NCBI RefSeq assembly: GCF_964340395.1
Contig: NC_135554.1
Coordinates: 3,015,001-3,079,000 of the forward strand
Direction of reading: 5' to 3'
Length of the DNA stretch: 64,000 nt
DNA from: Glandiceps talaboti
Taxonomy: Eukaryota > Hemichordata > Enteropneusta > Spengelidae
Part shown: piece by piece, positions 1-11,521 of the stretch
Layout of the letters: the number at the start of each line of letters is the position of its first letter
Position numbering within the stretch: position 1 is the first letter of the stretch
The notes under the pieces: generated by a model
Seen by the model: the letters and a program-made list of their open reading frames with translations, nothing else
Told to the model about the DNA's origin: nothing
Database searches by the model: none
Translations under genes and position numbers: made by a program

Positions 1-69
1 TTTGAATGTTCAATTTCATGTAACAGTTGATCACTTTGTTTACAGAACATTGAGAAAGACAAGCTGACA

Positions 70-1285
70 TTGTGACAAAATGATGCCCCCCATCAACTCA
101 TCAAGGCTAAATTAATGATGCCTCCCCAGTCAACTCCCCTAGGCTTAATTAATTAATGATGCCCCCCAATCAACTCACCAAGGCTAAGTTAATGATGCCC
201 CCCCCCCCCCCAACAACTCACCAAGGCTAAATTAGTGATGCTCCCCCAAATCAACTCACCAAGGCTAAATTAATGATGCCCCCCCCAATCAACTCCCCAA
301 GGCTAAATTAATTAATGATGCAACCCCCCCCCCCTCCCCATCAACTCCCCAAGGCTAAATTAATGATGGCCCCCAATCAACTCCCCAAAGCTAAATTAAT
401 GATGCCTCCCCCATCAACTCCCCAAGGCTTAATTAATTAATGATGTAACCCCCCCCCCCCCCCAACAACTCACCAAGTCCCCCAAATCAACTAACCAAGG
501 CTTAAGTAATTAATGATGTCCCCCCCAATCAACTCCCCAAGGCTAAATTAATGATGCCCCCCAATCAACTCACCAAGGCTAAGTTAATGATGCCCCCCCC
601 CCCCCCCAACAACTCACCAAGGCTAAATTAATGATGCCCCCCCCCCCCCCAATCAACTCACCAAGGCAAAATTAATGATGCCCGCCAATCAACTCACCAA
701 GGCTAAATTAATGATGGCCCCAATCAACTTACCAAGGCTAAGTTAATGATGCCCCCCCCCCCCCATCAACTCCCCAAGGCTAAATTAATGATGCCTCCCC
801 CATCAACTCCCCAAGGCTTAATTAATTAATGATGCAACCCCTCCCCCCCCCCCAACAACAACAACAACAACAACTCGCCAAGGCTAAATTAGTGTTGCTC
901 CCCCAATCAACTAACCAAGGCTTATTAGTAATTAATGATGTCCCCCAATCAACTCCCCAGGGCTAAATTAATGATGCCCCTCCCCCCATCAACTCACCAA
1001 GGCTAAGTTAATGATGCCCCCCCCCCCCCCAACAACTCACCAAGGCTAAATTGATGATGCCCCCCCCCAACAACTCACCAAGGCTAAGTTAATGATGCCC
1101 CCCCCCCCCAACAACTCACCAAGGCTAAATTGATGATGCCCCCCTCCCCAACAATTAACCAAGGCTCAATTAATGATGTCTACCCCCTCCCCCCAACTCA
1201 CCAAGGCTTAGTTAATGATGTCTCTCCGCCCCCCCCCTCCCCCCCTCCCCAATCAACTCATCAAGGCTTAATTAATTGTATGCAT
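70..1285. repeat. Degenerate C-rich minisatellite in an IPO13 intron
   Basis: Some 28 imperfect units of roughly 35-50 bp. Each has a core close to CAACTCACCAAGGCTAAATT, then AATGATG, then a C run of about 4 to 14. Units differ mostly in C-run length and by small duplications such as TTAATTAA; one unit near 855-875 has an inserted CAA run. The array ends about 35 bp before the splice acceptor at 1322, so it fills the visible part of the upstream intron. The two short frames through its end (from 1130 and 1290) are incidental, except where the second enters the real exon. Confidence 0.95.
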
Positions 1286-1322
1286 TTAGTTGATGTTATG
1301 TATGGTATGTTTTTATTTACAG

Positions 1323-1448
1323 TTGTTAAAGAAACACCCACACATTGTGGTCACATCTGAATGTAATCCATTGTCATCATATCAGATTGGTTTAGTGGCT
1401 CTGACTTTACCAGAATCAGCAACTGTCAAATCAACAACTAATGCTTTT
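1323..1448 (+). CDS. IPO13: Importin-13, internal coding exon (first visible)
   Basis: A 126-bp, phase 0/0 exon between a TTTATTTACAG acceptor (AG at 1321-1322) and a GTAAGC donor at 1449. It encodes 42 residues including LVALTLPESATVKSTTNAF, which corresponds to the vertebrate IPO13 segment around LALKFPEAPTVKASCGFF in the C-terminal HEAT repeats. Importin-13 is an importin-beta family karyopherin that shuttles cargo both ways through the nuclear pore under Ran control. The preceding residues LLKKHP also match the family pattern. Upstream exons lie outside the window. Identification rests on the ordered match of all four exons, which concatenate without a frame break. Confidence 0.9.
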
Positions 1449-1504
1449 GTAAGCCAACTTTTCATATATATCTATTTTTATTTTCACGAAAATATAAATC
1501 AATC

Positions 1505-1573
1505 AATCAAAAGAATTTGTATAGCGCCAAAATCTAATACAACATAATGTTGTATGGCGCTGAACAGGAACAA
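1505..1573. repeat. Short hairpin, possible SINE/MITE fragment
   Basis: TATAGCGCC near 1519 is mirrored by GGCGCTGA at 1556, around the small palindrome ACAACATAATGTTGT. A TATAGCGC core also occurs at 42765-42775 in a second interspersed repeat, so this may be a piece of a dispersed element inside the IPO13 intron. It is too short to classify. Confidence 0.35.
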
Positions 1574-1660
1574 TTAGTAGATCATTGTAAAAAGTTAGAA
1601 AGCTCTTGTAAACAATCTATGGAAATTATACTGTACTTAGAAAAGTCTAACAGACCAATC

Positions 1661-1790
1661 ATGTCTATGACAAGACTGACAGAGAACAGTGTACGTTGTA
1701 CATCATGTCTATGACAAGACTGACAGAGAACAGTGTACGTTGTACATCATGTCTATGACAAGACTGACTGAGAACAGTGTACGTTGTATT
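1661..1790. repeat. 44-bp tandem repeat, 3 copies
   Basis: ATGTCTATGACAAGACTGAC starts at 1661, 1705 and 1749, exactly 44 bp apart. Copies 1 and 2 are identical through ACAGTGTACGTTGTACATC; copy 3 has one substitution and diverges at its end. Intronic, between IPO13 exons 1323-1448 and 2238-2327. Confidence 0.95.
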
Positions 1791-2054
1791 TGTAAATCAT
1801 GTTAAAATAGTTGTAAACTCTTTTACATGTATGTACAATAATAGAGCTTGATATTACATGTAAGTATATGTATAGCAATGTTAGATTACACTTTTGCTTG
1901 TCATAATAGTGATTGTTCTTATATCATATGACTTGGTATGTGGCGCTTCAACTTTATTTATTACAATGAAAGTTGTACATTTCCAAGACCTGAACAAATC
2001 AATGTATCTCACTGTTGTAGTTAATTTGAAATTTCAATACAACTTTTAAAAAAG

Positions 2055-2222
2055 TAATTAATGTAAATTCAGTTTCCCTGTGGTCAGTTCTGTTGTTAAT
2101 TAATGTAAATTCAGTTTCCCTGTGGTCAGTTCTGTTGTTAATTAATGTAAATTCAGTTTCCCTGTGGTCAGTTCTGTTGTTAATTAATGTAAATTCAGTT
2201 TCCATGTGGTCAATTCTGTTGT
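2055..2222. repeat. 42-bp tandem repeat, 4 copies, next to a splice acceptor
   Basis: Four near-identical 42-bp units with the core AATTCAGTTTCCCTGTGGTC. The last unit ends about 15 bp before the acceptor at 2237, so the array occupies the place where a branch point and polypyrimidine tract are expected. Each unit contains a T/C-rich run and TTCAG, resembling a weak 3' splice site. The reverse-strand 68-residue frame across it is an artefact of the 14-codon unit length. Confidence 0.95.
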
Positions 2223-2237
2223 TATTGTTTATTTCAG

Positions 2238-2327
2238 TGTGAGTTCATCAACCAATCTGAAAAGTTTCCTATTCTAGAACAGATTGTAAGAGATTATGGT
2301 AGAAGTCTACTTGAAATTGTACTCAAG
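2238..2327 (+). CDS. IPO13: Importin-13, internal coding exon
   Basis: A 90-bp, phase 0/0 exon between TTTATTTCAG (AG at 2236-2237) and the donor AAG-GTAAAC (GT at 2328). It encodes 30 residues. The part DYGRSLLEIVLK aligns with the vertebrate IPO13 segment EDGRMLLIAVLE, just before the AIGG motif that opens the next exon. It follows NAF of the previous exon directly in frame, as in the vertebrate protein, so no exon is missing between them. Confidence 0.88.
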
Positions 2328-2469
2328 GTAAACATGATGCATATTATACAATACTACATGTTACATGTTTGAAAGATCCAGCTCTACATTCCAGTTATTT
2401 AGATTAGTACATATGTACCACTGATTATACTTGCATTGATTTATGCACTGGAGAGCAATACTGAAATAT

Positions 2470-2645
2470 TATTACATACCTTGGCCTGTATGTAAGTATT
2501 AAGTGTTACATGACTGTATAGACACAACACATTATTACATACCTTGGCCTGTATGCAAGTATTAAGTGTTACATGACTACACAAAGTGATTGACACAAAA
2601 CATACCTGTATGCAAGTGATTGTTACATGATTCTACACAGAATGA
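2470..2645. repeat. ~60-bp intronic direct repeats, 3 copies
   Basis: The phrase ATTACATACCTTGGCCTGTA recurs at about 2472 and 2531, with a shortened third copy (CATACCTGTATGCAAGTG) near 2602. Each is followed by GTTACATGA and ACACAAAGTGATTGAC-like sequence. A related copy lies at 5020-5085 on the other side of the 45-bp minisatellite, so that array probably expanded inside, or was inserted into, an older repeat. Confidence 0.8.
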
Positions 2646-2683
2646 TTTTTACCCAGTGTCACCTCTTTGTTTGTCATATTGTC

Positions 2684-4175
2684 CCGAGTGCCATTTTGTC
2701 ATCATGACACTAGTCGTTAGCCAAGTGGGACATTGCCATTTCGGCATCATGACACTAGTCATTAGCCAAGTGTGACATTGCCATTTCGGCATCATGACAC
2801 TAGTCATTAGCCAAGTGTGACACTGTCATTTCGGCATCATGACACTAGTCGTTTGCCAAGTGTGACATTGCCATTTCGGCATCATGACACTAGTCGTTAG
2901 CCGAGTGTGACACTGCCATTTCGGCATCATGACACTAGTCGTTAGCCAAGTAGGACACTGCCATTTCAGCATCATGACACTAGTCGTTAGCCAAGTGTGA
3001 CACTGCCATTTCGGCATCATGACACTAGTCGTTAGCCAAGTGGGACATTGCCATTTCGGCATCATGGCACTAGTCGTTAGCCGAGTGGGACATTGCCATT
3101 TCGGCATCATGGCACTAGTCGTTAGCCGAGTATGACATTGCCATTTCGGCATCATGACACTAGTCGTTAGCCGAGTGGGACACTGCCATTTCGGCATCAT
3201 GACACTAGTCGTTAGCCAAGTGGGACATTGCCATTTCGGCATCATGACACTAGTCGTTAGCCAAGTGGGACATTGACATTTCGGCATCATGACACTAGTC
3301 GTTAGCCGAGTGGGACACTGCCATTTCGGCACCATGACACTAGTCGTTAGCCAAGGGGGACATTGCCATTTCGGCATCATGACACTAGTCATTAGCCGAG
3401 TATGACATTGCCATTTCGGCATCATGACACTAGTCTTTAGCCAAGCGGACATTGCCATTTCGGCATCATGACACTAGTCGTTAGCCGAGTGGGACACTGC
3501 CATTTCGGCATCATGACACTAGTCATTAGCCGAGTATGACATTGCCATTTCGGCATCATGACACTAGTCTTTAGCCAAGCGGACATTGCCATTTCGGCAT
3601 CATGACACTAGTCGTTAGCCAAGCGGACATTGCCATTTCGGCATCATGACACTAGTCATTAGCCAAGTGGGACACTGCCATTTCGGCATCATGGCACTAG
3701 TCGTTTGCCAAGTGGGACATTGCCATTTCGGCATCATGACACTAGTCGTTTGCCAAGTGGGACACTGCCATTTCGGCATCATGACACTAGTCGTTAGCCG
3801 AGTGTGACACTGCCATTTCGGAATCATGACACTAGTCGTTAGCCAAGTGGGACACTGCCATTTCGGCATCATGACACTAGTCATTAGCCAAGGGGGACAT
3901 TGCCATTTCGGCATCATGACACTAGTCGTTAGCCAAGTGGGACATTGCCATTTCGGCATCATGACACTAGTCGTTAGCCGAGTGGGACATTGCCATTTCG
4001 GCATCATGACACTAGTCGTTAGCCAAGTGGGACATTGCCATTTCGGCATCATGACACTAGTCGTTAGCCAAGTGTGACACTGCCATTTCGGCATCATGAC
4101 ATGAGTCGTTAGCCAAGTGGGACATTGCCATTTCGGAATCATGACACTAGTCATTAGCCAAGTGGGACATTGCCA
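2684..4175. repeat. 45-bp minisatellite, ~33 copies, in an IPO13 intron
   Basis: Near-perfect 45-bp units with the core CATTTCGGCATCATGACACT followed by AGTCGTTAGCCAAGTGGGA. Checked spacing: GACACTAG at 2706 and 2751. Recurrent variants are AAG/GAG, GGGA/TGTGA and CATT/CACT, plus a 43-44 bp form ending AAGCGGA. Because 45 is 15 codons, long open frames appear on both strands (2826-3458 and 3615-4238 minus, 3826-4077 plus); these are not genes. The array is bounded by GTGCCATTTTGTC at its left and by a degenerate GCCAAAATGGCAC at its right. Confidence 0.97.
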
Positions 4176-5157
4176 AAATGGCACAAACACTGATACAACA
4201 AAAGAAGAGGTGACATCAGGTAATAACCAATTTGTCATATGCCTATGCCCAGGATTTCAATGAAAATATGCAATAAATAAAAAAAGTGGGACTCTATTGT
4301 CAGGTGATGTTTACGTGCATGTTCTATTGACCCTGTCAACCTATTTCGGGAGATCGTCAATTTTCATCAGATTTAGGAGTTAAATCCGATGGATCTAAAA
4401 AAATCAAAAAAATAAAAGTCATTGAATGTGAAACACTTGACATTACAAGTGATTATGTATATCTAGTCTAGCCGTTTTGATTTATTTTGCCATAATTTGG
4501 GGACATAATATTTTTGCATTTATACCCACAGACACTGACAATTAGTCAGAAAGTGTGAGTAAATATCGGTAAATGTTGGTTGATAAAACATGTAGATTGT
4601 AGTTTTTGTTTACTGATGTCTATTACAACCACCAGCAATGTACTTTCACAATGCTGTTGAGTTTTATTCACCTGTTGACTACGCTCGTCATAGCCTGTGT
4701 GCTAACGATGTCCCTCTATGACATCACAAAATCATGTGGGACCGGAAATACCCGAAAACTCTTGAAGTAAATCTGAAGGGAACTGACTGAAAAAAGGTCA
4801 TTTTAAGGTGTTTGCAGACACTTTTTTAAAGTTTTAAAACCAGTATATATTTCACAAACATGTCGTCTAGCAAAATAGCAATAGTGAATGTGAGCATTTT
4901 GAATCACCTTTAACATGAAGATCATGACATATAACGTCTGATATGAGAAAGTGATATTTCACATAAACGTCATCAAGAATGGTTGATATTAGCATAGGTA
5001 TATGATAAAAAACATTAATACATACCTAGATGTAAGTGATCGTTCTGTGACTACACAAAGTGATGGACAAAAAGGATGATTTGCTAACCATATTTGTGCC
5101 AACAGACATGCCTATTTCAAATCAATCATTGAATCATGTGTGTTATCTTGTCTCCAG
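4176..5157 (+). other. Unique part of an IPO13 intron
   Basis: AT-rich sequence without convincing exons. The only repeat noticed is 5020-5085, a diverged copy of the ~60-bp repeat at 2470-2645. The intron ends with TTATCTTGTCTCCAG, a good acceptor, at 5157. Confidence 0.7.
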
Positions 5158-5339
5158 GCAATAGGTGGTGCTGGACAACGTCAATTAATGGATCACATGG
5201 CGGACATTATCATGGCACTCAACAGACACTGCTTTTCTCATTTCTGTAAATGGCTGGAAGAATTTTTTCAAATTCCAGAGTTTCCCTCATCTAGAGCATC
5301 AAAGGAGGAGAAAGAAAGATTCAAGAAAGCTGTTATCAG
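5158..5339 (+). CDS. IPO13: Importin-13, penultimate coding exon with GC donor
   Basis: A 182-bp exon (phase 0 in, phase 2 out) encoding AIGGAGQRQLMDHMADIIMA, then LNRHCFSHFCKWLEEFFQIP, EFPSSRASKEEKERFKKAVI. This is the best-conserved stretch of the IPO13 C terminus: ALNKHCFSLLSMWIKE and PSAR have direct counterparts. The exon must end at AG 5338-5339 with donor GCAAGT (GC at 5340-5341): only that junction joins to the last exon in frame, as R-ERVNKRK. A GT donor at AAGTTTAT would run into a stop two codons after the expected junction. The last ~15 nt of the exon are also the first copy of the 34-35 bp array that fills the following intron. Confidence 0.92.
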
Positions 5340-8300
5340 GCAAGTTTATATTATATATAGAAAGCTGTTATCAGGCAAGTCTATGTTATATATAAAAAGT
5401 TGTTATCAGGCAAGTCTGTGTTTTTGTAGAAAGCTGTTATCAGGCAAGTCTATATTATATATAGAAAGCTGTTATCAGGAAAGTCTATATTATATATAGA
5501 AAGCTGTTATCAGGAAAGTCTATATTATATATAGAAAGCTGTTATCAGGAAAGTCTGTGTTTTTATAGAAAGCTGTTATCAGGCAAGTCTATATTATATA
5601 TAGAAAGCTGTTATCAGGATATAGAAGCCTGTTATCAGGAAAGTCTATATTATATATAGACAGCTGTTATCAGGAAAGTCTGTGTTTTTATAGCAAGCTG
5701 TTATCAGGCAAGTCTATATTATATGTAGAAAGCTGTTATCAGGAAAGTCTATGTTATATATAGAAAGCTGTCATCAGGAAAGTCTGTGTTTTTATAGAAA
5801 GCTGTTATCAGGCAAGTCTATATTATATATAGAAAGCTGTTATCAGGAAAGTCTGTGTTTTTATAGAAAGCTGTTATCAGGCAAGTCTATATTGTATATA
5901 GAAAGCTGTTATCAGGAAAGTCTGTGTTTTTATAGAAAGCTGTTATCAGGCAAGTCTATATTGTATATAGAAAGCTGTTATCAGGAAAGTCTGTGTTTTT
6001 ATAGCAAGCTGTTATCAGGCAAGTCTATATTGTATATAGAAAGCTGTTATCAGGAAAGTCTATATTATATATAGAAAGCTGTTATCAGGCAAGTCTATAT
6101 TATATATAGAAAGCTGTTATCAGGAAAGTCTGTGTTTTTGTAGAAAGTTGTTATCAGCCAAGTCTATATTATATATAGAAAGCTGTTATCAGGCAAGTCT
6201 ATGTTGTATATAGAAAGCTGTTATCAGGCAAGTCTGTATTTTCATAGAAAGCTGTTATCAGGAAAGTCTATATTATATATAGAAAGCTGTTATCAGGAAA
6301 GTCTATATTATATATAGAAAGCTGTTATCAGGAAAGTCTATGTTATATATATAAAGCTGTTATCAGGCAAGTCTGTGTTTTTATAGAAAGCTGTTATCAG
6401 GCAAGTCTGTTTTTATAGAAAGCTGTTATCAAGCAAGTCTATATTATATATAGAAAGCTGTTATCAGGCAAGTCTATATTATATATAGAAAGCTGTTATC
6501 AGGAAAGTCTATATTATATATAGAAAGCTGTTATCAGGCAAGTCTATGTTATATATAGAAAGCTGTTATCAGGCAAGTCTATGTTGTATATAGAAAGCTG
6601 TTATCAGGCAAGTCTGTGTTTTTATAGAAAGCTGTTATCAGGCAAGTCTATATTATATATAGAAAGCTGTTATCAGGAAAGTCTATGTTATATATAGAAA
6701 GCTGTTATCAGGAAAGTCTATGTTATATATAGAAAGCTGTTATCAGGCAAGTCTATATTATATATAGAAAGCTGTTATCAGGAAAGTCTATGTTATATAT
6801 AGAATGCTGTTATCAGGCAAGTCTGTGTTTTTATAGAAAGCTGTTATCAGGCAAGTCTGTTTTTATAGAAAGCTGTTATCAAGCAAGTCTATATTATATA
6901 TAGAAAGCTGTTATCAGGCAAGTCTATATTATATATAGAAAGCTGTTATCAGGCAAGTCTGTATTTTTATAGAAAGCTGTTATCAGGCAAGTCTATATTA
7001 TATATAGAAAGCTGTTATCAGGCAAGTCTATATTATATATAGAAAGCTGTTATCAGGCAAGTCTGTATTTTCATAGAAAGCTGTTATCAGGCAAGTCTAT
7101 ATTATATATAGAAAGCTGTTATCAGGCAAGTCTATATTATATATAGAAAGTTGTTATCAGGCAAGTCTATATTATATATAGAAAGCTGTTATCAGGCAAG
7201 TCTATGTTGTATATAGAAAGCTGTTATCAGGCAAGTCTGTGTTTTTATAGAAAGCTGTTATCAGGCAAGTCTATATTATATAAAGAAAGTTGTTATCAGG
7301 CAAGTCTATATTATATAAAGAAAGCTGTTATCAGGCAAGTCTATATTATATATAGAAAGCTGTTATCAGGCAAGTCTATATTATATATAGAAAGCTGTTA
7401 TCAAGCAAGTCTATATTATATATAGAAAGCTGTTATCAGGCAAGTCTATATTATATATAGAAAGCTGTTATCAGGCAAGTCTATGTTGTATATAGAAAGC
7501 TGTTATCAGGCAAGTCTATATTATATTAAAGAAAGCTGTTATCAGGAAAGTCTATATTATATATAGAAAGCTGTTATCAGGCAAGTCTATGTTGTATATA
7601 GAAAGCTGTTATCAGGCAAGTCTATATTATATTAAAGAAAGCTGTTATCAGGAAAGTCTATATTATATATAGAAAGCTGTTATCAGGAAAGTCTGTGTTT
7701 TTATAGAAAGCTGTTATCAGGCAAGTCTGTGTTTGTATAGAAAGCTGTTATCAAGCAAGTCTATATTATATATAGAAAGCTGTTATCAGGCAAGTCTATA
7801 TTATATATAGAAAGCTGTTATCAGGCAAGTCTATATTATATATAGAAAGCTGTTATCAGGCAAGTCTATGTTGTATATAGAAAGCTGTTATCAGGCAAGT
7901 CTGTGTTTTTATAGAAAGCTGTTATCAGGCAAGTCTGTGTTTTTATAGAAAGCTGTTATCAAGCAAGTCTATATTATATATAGAAAGCTGTTATCAGGCA
8001 AGTCTATATTATATATAGAAAGCTGTTATCAGGCAAGTCTGTATTTTCATAGAAAGCTGTTATCAGGCAAGTCTATATTATATATAGAAAGCTGTTATCA
8101 GGCAAGTCTATATTATATATAGAAAGCTGTTATCAGGCAAGTCTATATTATATATAGAAAGCTGTTATCAGGCAAGTCTGTATTTTCATAGAAAGCTGTT
8201 ATCAGGCAAGTCTATATTATATATAGAAAGCTGTTATCAGGCAAGTCTATATTATATATAGAAAGTTGTTATCAGGCAAGTCTATATTATATATAGAAAG

Positions 8301-11300
8301 CTGTTATCAGGCAAGTCTATGTTGTATATAGAAAGCTGTTATCAGGCAAGTCTGTGTTTTTATAGAAAGCTGTTATCAGGCAAGTCTATATTATATAAAG
8401 AAAGTTGTTATCAGGCAAGTCTATATTATATATAGAAAGCTGTTATCAGTCAAGTCTATATTATATATAGAAAGCTGTTATCAGGCAAGTCTATATTATA
8501 TAAAGAAAGCTGTTATCAGGCAAGTCTATATTATATATAGAAAGCTGTTATCAGGCAAGTCTATATTATATATAGAAAGCTGTTATCAAGCAAGTCTATA
8601 TTATATATAGAAAGCTGTTATCAGGCAAGTCTATATTATATATAGAAAGCTGTTATCAGGCAAGTCTATATTATATATAGAAAGCTGTTATCAGGCAAGT
8701 CTATGTTGTATATAGAAAGCTGTTATCAGGCAAGTCTATATTATATATAGAAAGCTGTTATCAGGCAAGTCTATGTTATATATAAAAAGCTGTTATCAAG
8801 CAAGTCTGTGTTTTTATAGAAAGCTGTTATCAGGCAAGTCTGTGTTTGTATAGAAAGCTGTTATCAAGCAAGTCTATATTATATATAGAAAGCTGTTATC
8901 AGGCAAGTCTATATTATATATAGAAAGCTGTTATCAAGCAAGTCTATATTATATATAGAAAGCTGTTATCAGGCAAGTCTATATTATATATAGAAAGCTG
9001 TTATCAGGCAAGTCTATATTATATATAGAAAGCTGTTATCAAGCAAGTCTGTATTTTTATAGAAAGCTGTTATCAGGCAAGTCTATGTTGTATATAGAAA
9101 GCTGTTATCAGGCAAGTCTATGTTATATATATAAAGCTGTTATCAGGCAAGTCTGTGTTTTTATAGAAAGCTGTTATCAGGCAAGTCTGTGTTTGTATAG
9201 AAAGCTGTTATCAAGCAAGTCTATATTATATATAGAAAGCTGTTATCAGGCAAGTCTATATTACATATAAAAAAGTTGTTATCAGGCAAGTCTATATTAT
9301 ATATAGAAAGCTGTTATCAGGCAAGTCTATATTATATATAAAAAGCTGTTATCAGGAAAGTCTATATTATATATAGAAACCTGTTATCAAGAAAGTCTAT
9401 ATTATATATAGAAAGCTGTTATCAGGCAAGTCTATATTATATATAGAAAGCTGTTATCAGGCAAGTCTGTGTTTTTATAGAAAGCTGTTATCAGGCAAGT
9501 CTATATTATATATAGAAAGCTGTTATCAGGAAAGTCTATATTATATATAGAAAGCTGTTATCAGGCAAGTCTATATTATATATAGAAGCCTGTTATCAGG
9601 AAAGTCTATATTATATATAGAAAGCTGTTATCAGGAAAGTCTGTGTTTTTATAGAAAGCTGTTATCAGGCAAGTCTATATTATATATAGAAAGCTGTTAT
9701 CAGGATATAGAAGCCTGTTATCAGGAAAGTCTATATTATATATAGACAGCTGTTATCAGGAAAGTCTGTGTTTTTATAGCAAGCTGTTATCAGGCAAGTC
9801 TATATTATATGTAGAAAGCTGTTATCAGGAAAGTCTATGTTATATATAGAAAGCTGTTATCAGGAAAGTCTGTATTATATATAGAAAGCTGTCATCAGGA
9901 AAGTCTGTGTTTTTATAGAAAGCTGTTATCAGGCAAGTCTATATTATATATAGAAAGCTGTTATCAGGAAAGTCTGTGTTTTTATAGAAAGCTGTTATCA
10001 GGCAAGTCTATATTATATATAGAAAGCTGTTATCAGGAAAGTCTGTGTTTTTATAGCAAGCTGTTATCAGGAAAGTCTATATTATATATAGAAAGCTGTT
10101 ATCAGGAAAGTCTGTGTTTTTATAGAAAGCTGTTATCAGGCAAGTCTATATTATATATAGAAAGCTGTTATCAGGCAAGTCTATATTGTATATAGAAAGC
10201 TGTTATCAGGAAAGTCTATATTATATATAGAAAGCTGTTATCAGGCAAGTCTATATTATATAAAGAAAGCTGTTATCAGGCAAGTCTTTATTATATATAG
10301 AAAGCTGTTATCAGAAAGTCTATGTTATATATAGAAAGCTGTTATCAGGAAAGTCTGTATTATATATAGAAAGCTGTTATCAGGCAAGTCTGTATTTTTA
10401 TTGAAAGCTGTTATCAGGAAAGTCTATATTATATATAGAAAGCTGTTATCAGGCAAGTCTATATTATATATAGAAAGCTGTTATCAGGCAAGTCTGTTTT
10501 TTGTAAAAAGCTGTTATCAGGCAAGTCTATATTATATATAGAAAGCTGTTATCAGGCAAGTCTATATTATATATAGAAAGCTGTTATCAGGCAAGTCTAT
10601 GTTGTATATAGAAAGCTGTTATCAAGCAAGTCTATATTATATATAGAAAGCTGTTATCAGGCATGTCTATATTATATATAGAAAGCTGTTATCAGGAAAG
10701 TCTGTGTTTTTATAGAAAACTGTTATCAGGCAAGTCTATATTGTATATAGAAAGCTGTTATCAGGCAAGTCTATATTATATTAAAGAAAGCTGTTATCAG
10801 GAAAGTCTATATTATATATAGAAAGCTGTTATCAGGCAAGTCTGTGTTTTTATAGAAAGCTGTTATCAGGCAAGTCTATGTTATATATAGAAAGCTGCTA
10901 TCAGGCAAGTCTATACTATATATAGAAAGCTGTTATCAGGCAAGTCTATATTATATATAGAAAGCTGTTATCAGGCAAGTCTATATTATATATAGAAAGC
11001 TGTTATCAGGCAAGTCTATATTATATATAGAAAGCTGTTATCAGGCAAGTCTATATTATATATAGAAAGCTGTTATCAGGAAAGTCTATATTATATATAG
11101 AAAGCTGTTATCAGGCAAGTCTATATTATATATAGAAAGCTGTTATCAGGCAAGTCTATACTATATATAGAAAGCTGTTATCAGGCAAGTCTATATTATA
11201 TATAGAAAGCTGTTATCAGGCAAGTCTAGATTATATATAGAAAGCTGTTATCAGGCAAGTCTATACTATATATAGAAAGCTGTTATCAGGCAAATCTATA

Positions 11301-11337
11301 TTATATATAGAAAGCTGTTATCAGGCAAGTCTGTATT
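5324..11337 (+). repeat. 34-35 bp minisatellite carrying a 5' splice site, ~170 copies
   Basis: About 6 kb of units of the form AAAGCTGTTATCAG then GCAAGT or GAAAGT, then either CTATATTATATATAG (35 bp) or CTGTGTTTTTATAG (34 bp). The first unit overlaps the last ~15 nt of IPO13 exon 5158-5339, and the last lies 184 bp before the final acceptor. Frequent variants: AAGCAAGT, CTATGTTGTATATAG, TATTAAAG, TATTTTCATAG. Every unit therefore has an AG preceded by an AT- or T-rich run, a 14-nt exon-derived core and a GC-type (or inactive GA) donor. Segments recur at long range, for example about 5560-5800 against 9640-9900, so larger blocks were also duplicated. Short plus-strand frames inside are artefacts. 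Confidence 0.98.
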
Positions 11338-11521
11338 GATTAAAATCAGATTTCTTTTTGCCTGTAATATGTTTACTGTAATTTGTTCTTTTGTGAGCAC
11401 CTGTTACATACATGTGTACTATGAGTTACCCAACATAGACAGTTTCCTGAGGCAACAAATGAGTTTAGTGTAAAACTAACACATTATTGGTTGAAATTGA
11501 TAAAGCTATCTTCCATTTCAG

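Noticed and set aside
1560-1680. Possible IPO13 exon with EQEQLVDHCKKLESS-like translation
   Set aside because: The flanking exons 1323-1448 and 2238-2327 join directly in the order of vertebrate IPO13, so no residues are missing; splice sites here are also poor.
2826-4238. Long minus-strand frames of 15-residue MPKWQCPTWLTTSVM-type repeats
   Set aside because: They are produced by the 45-bp minisatellite, whose length is a multiple of three; they lie within an IPO13 intron on the opposite strand and have no flanking domain.
5751-9270. Plus-strand frames of repeated ESCYQESLCFYRKLLSGKS
   Set aside because: Short frames inside the splice-site minisatellite; units of 34 and 35 bp break frame constantly. 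The only real coding part is the exon ending at 5339.
5324-11337. CRISPR array
   Set aside because: Direct repeats here and at 33.7, 36.5 and 43.7 kb have no unique spacers; they are contiguous tandem repeats in a eukaryotic genome.
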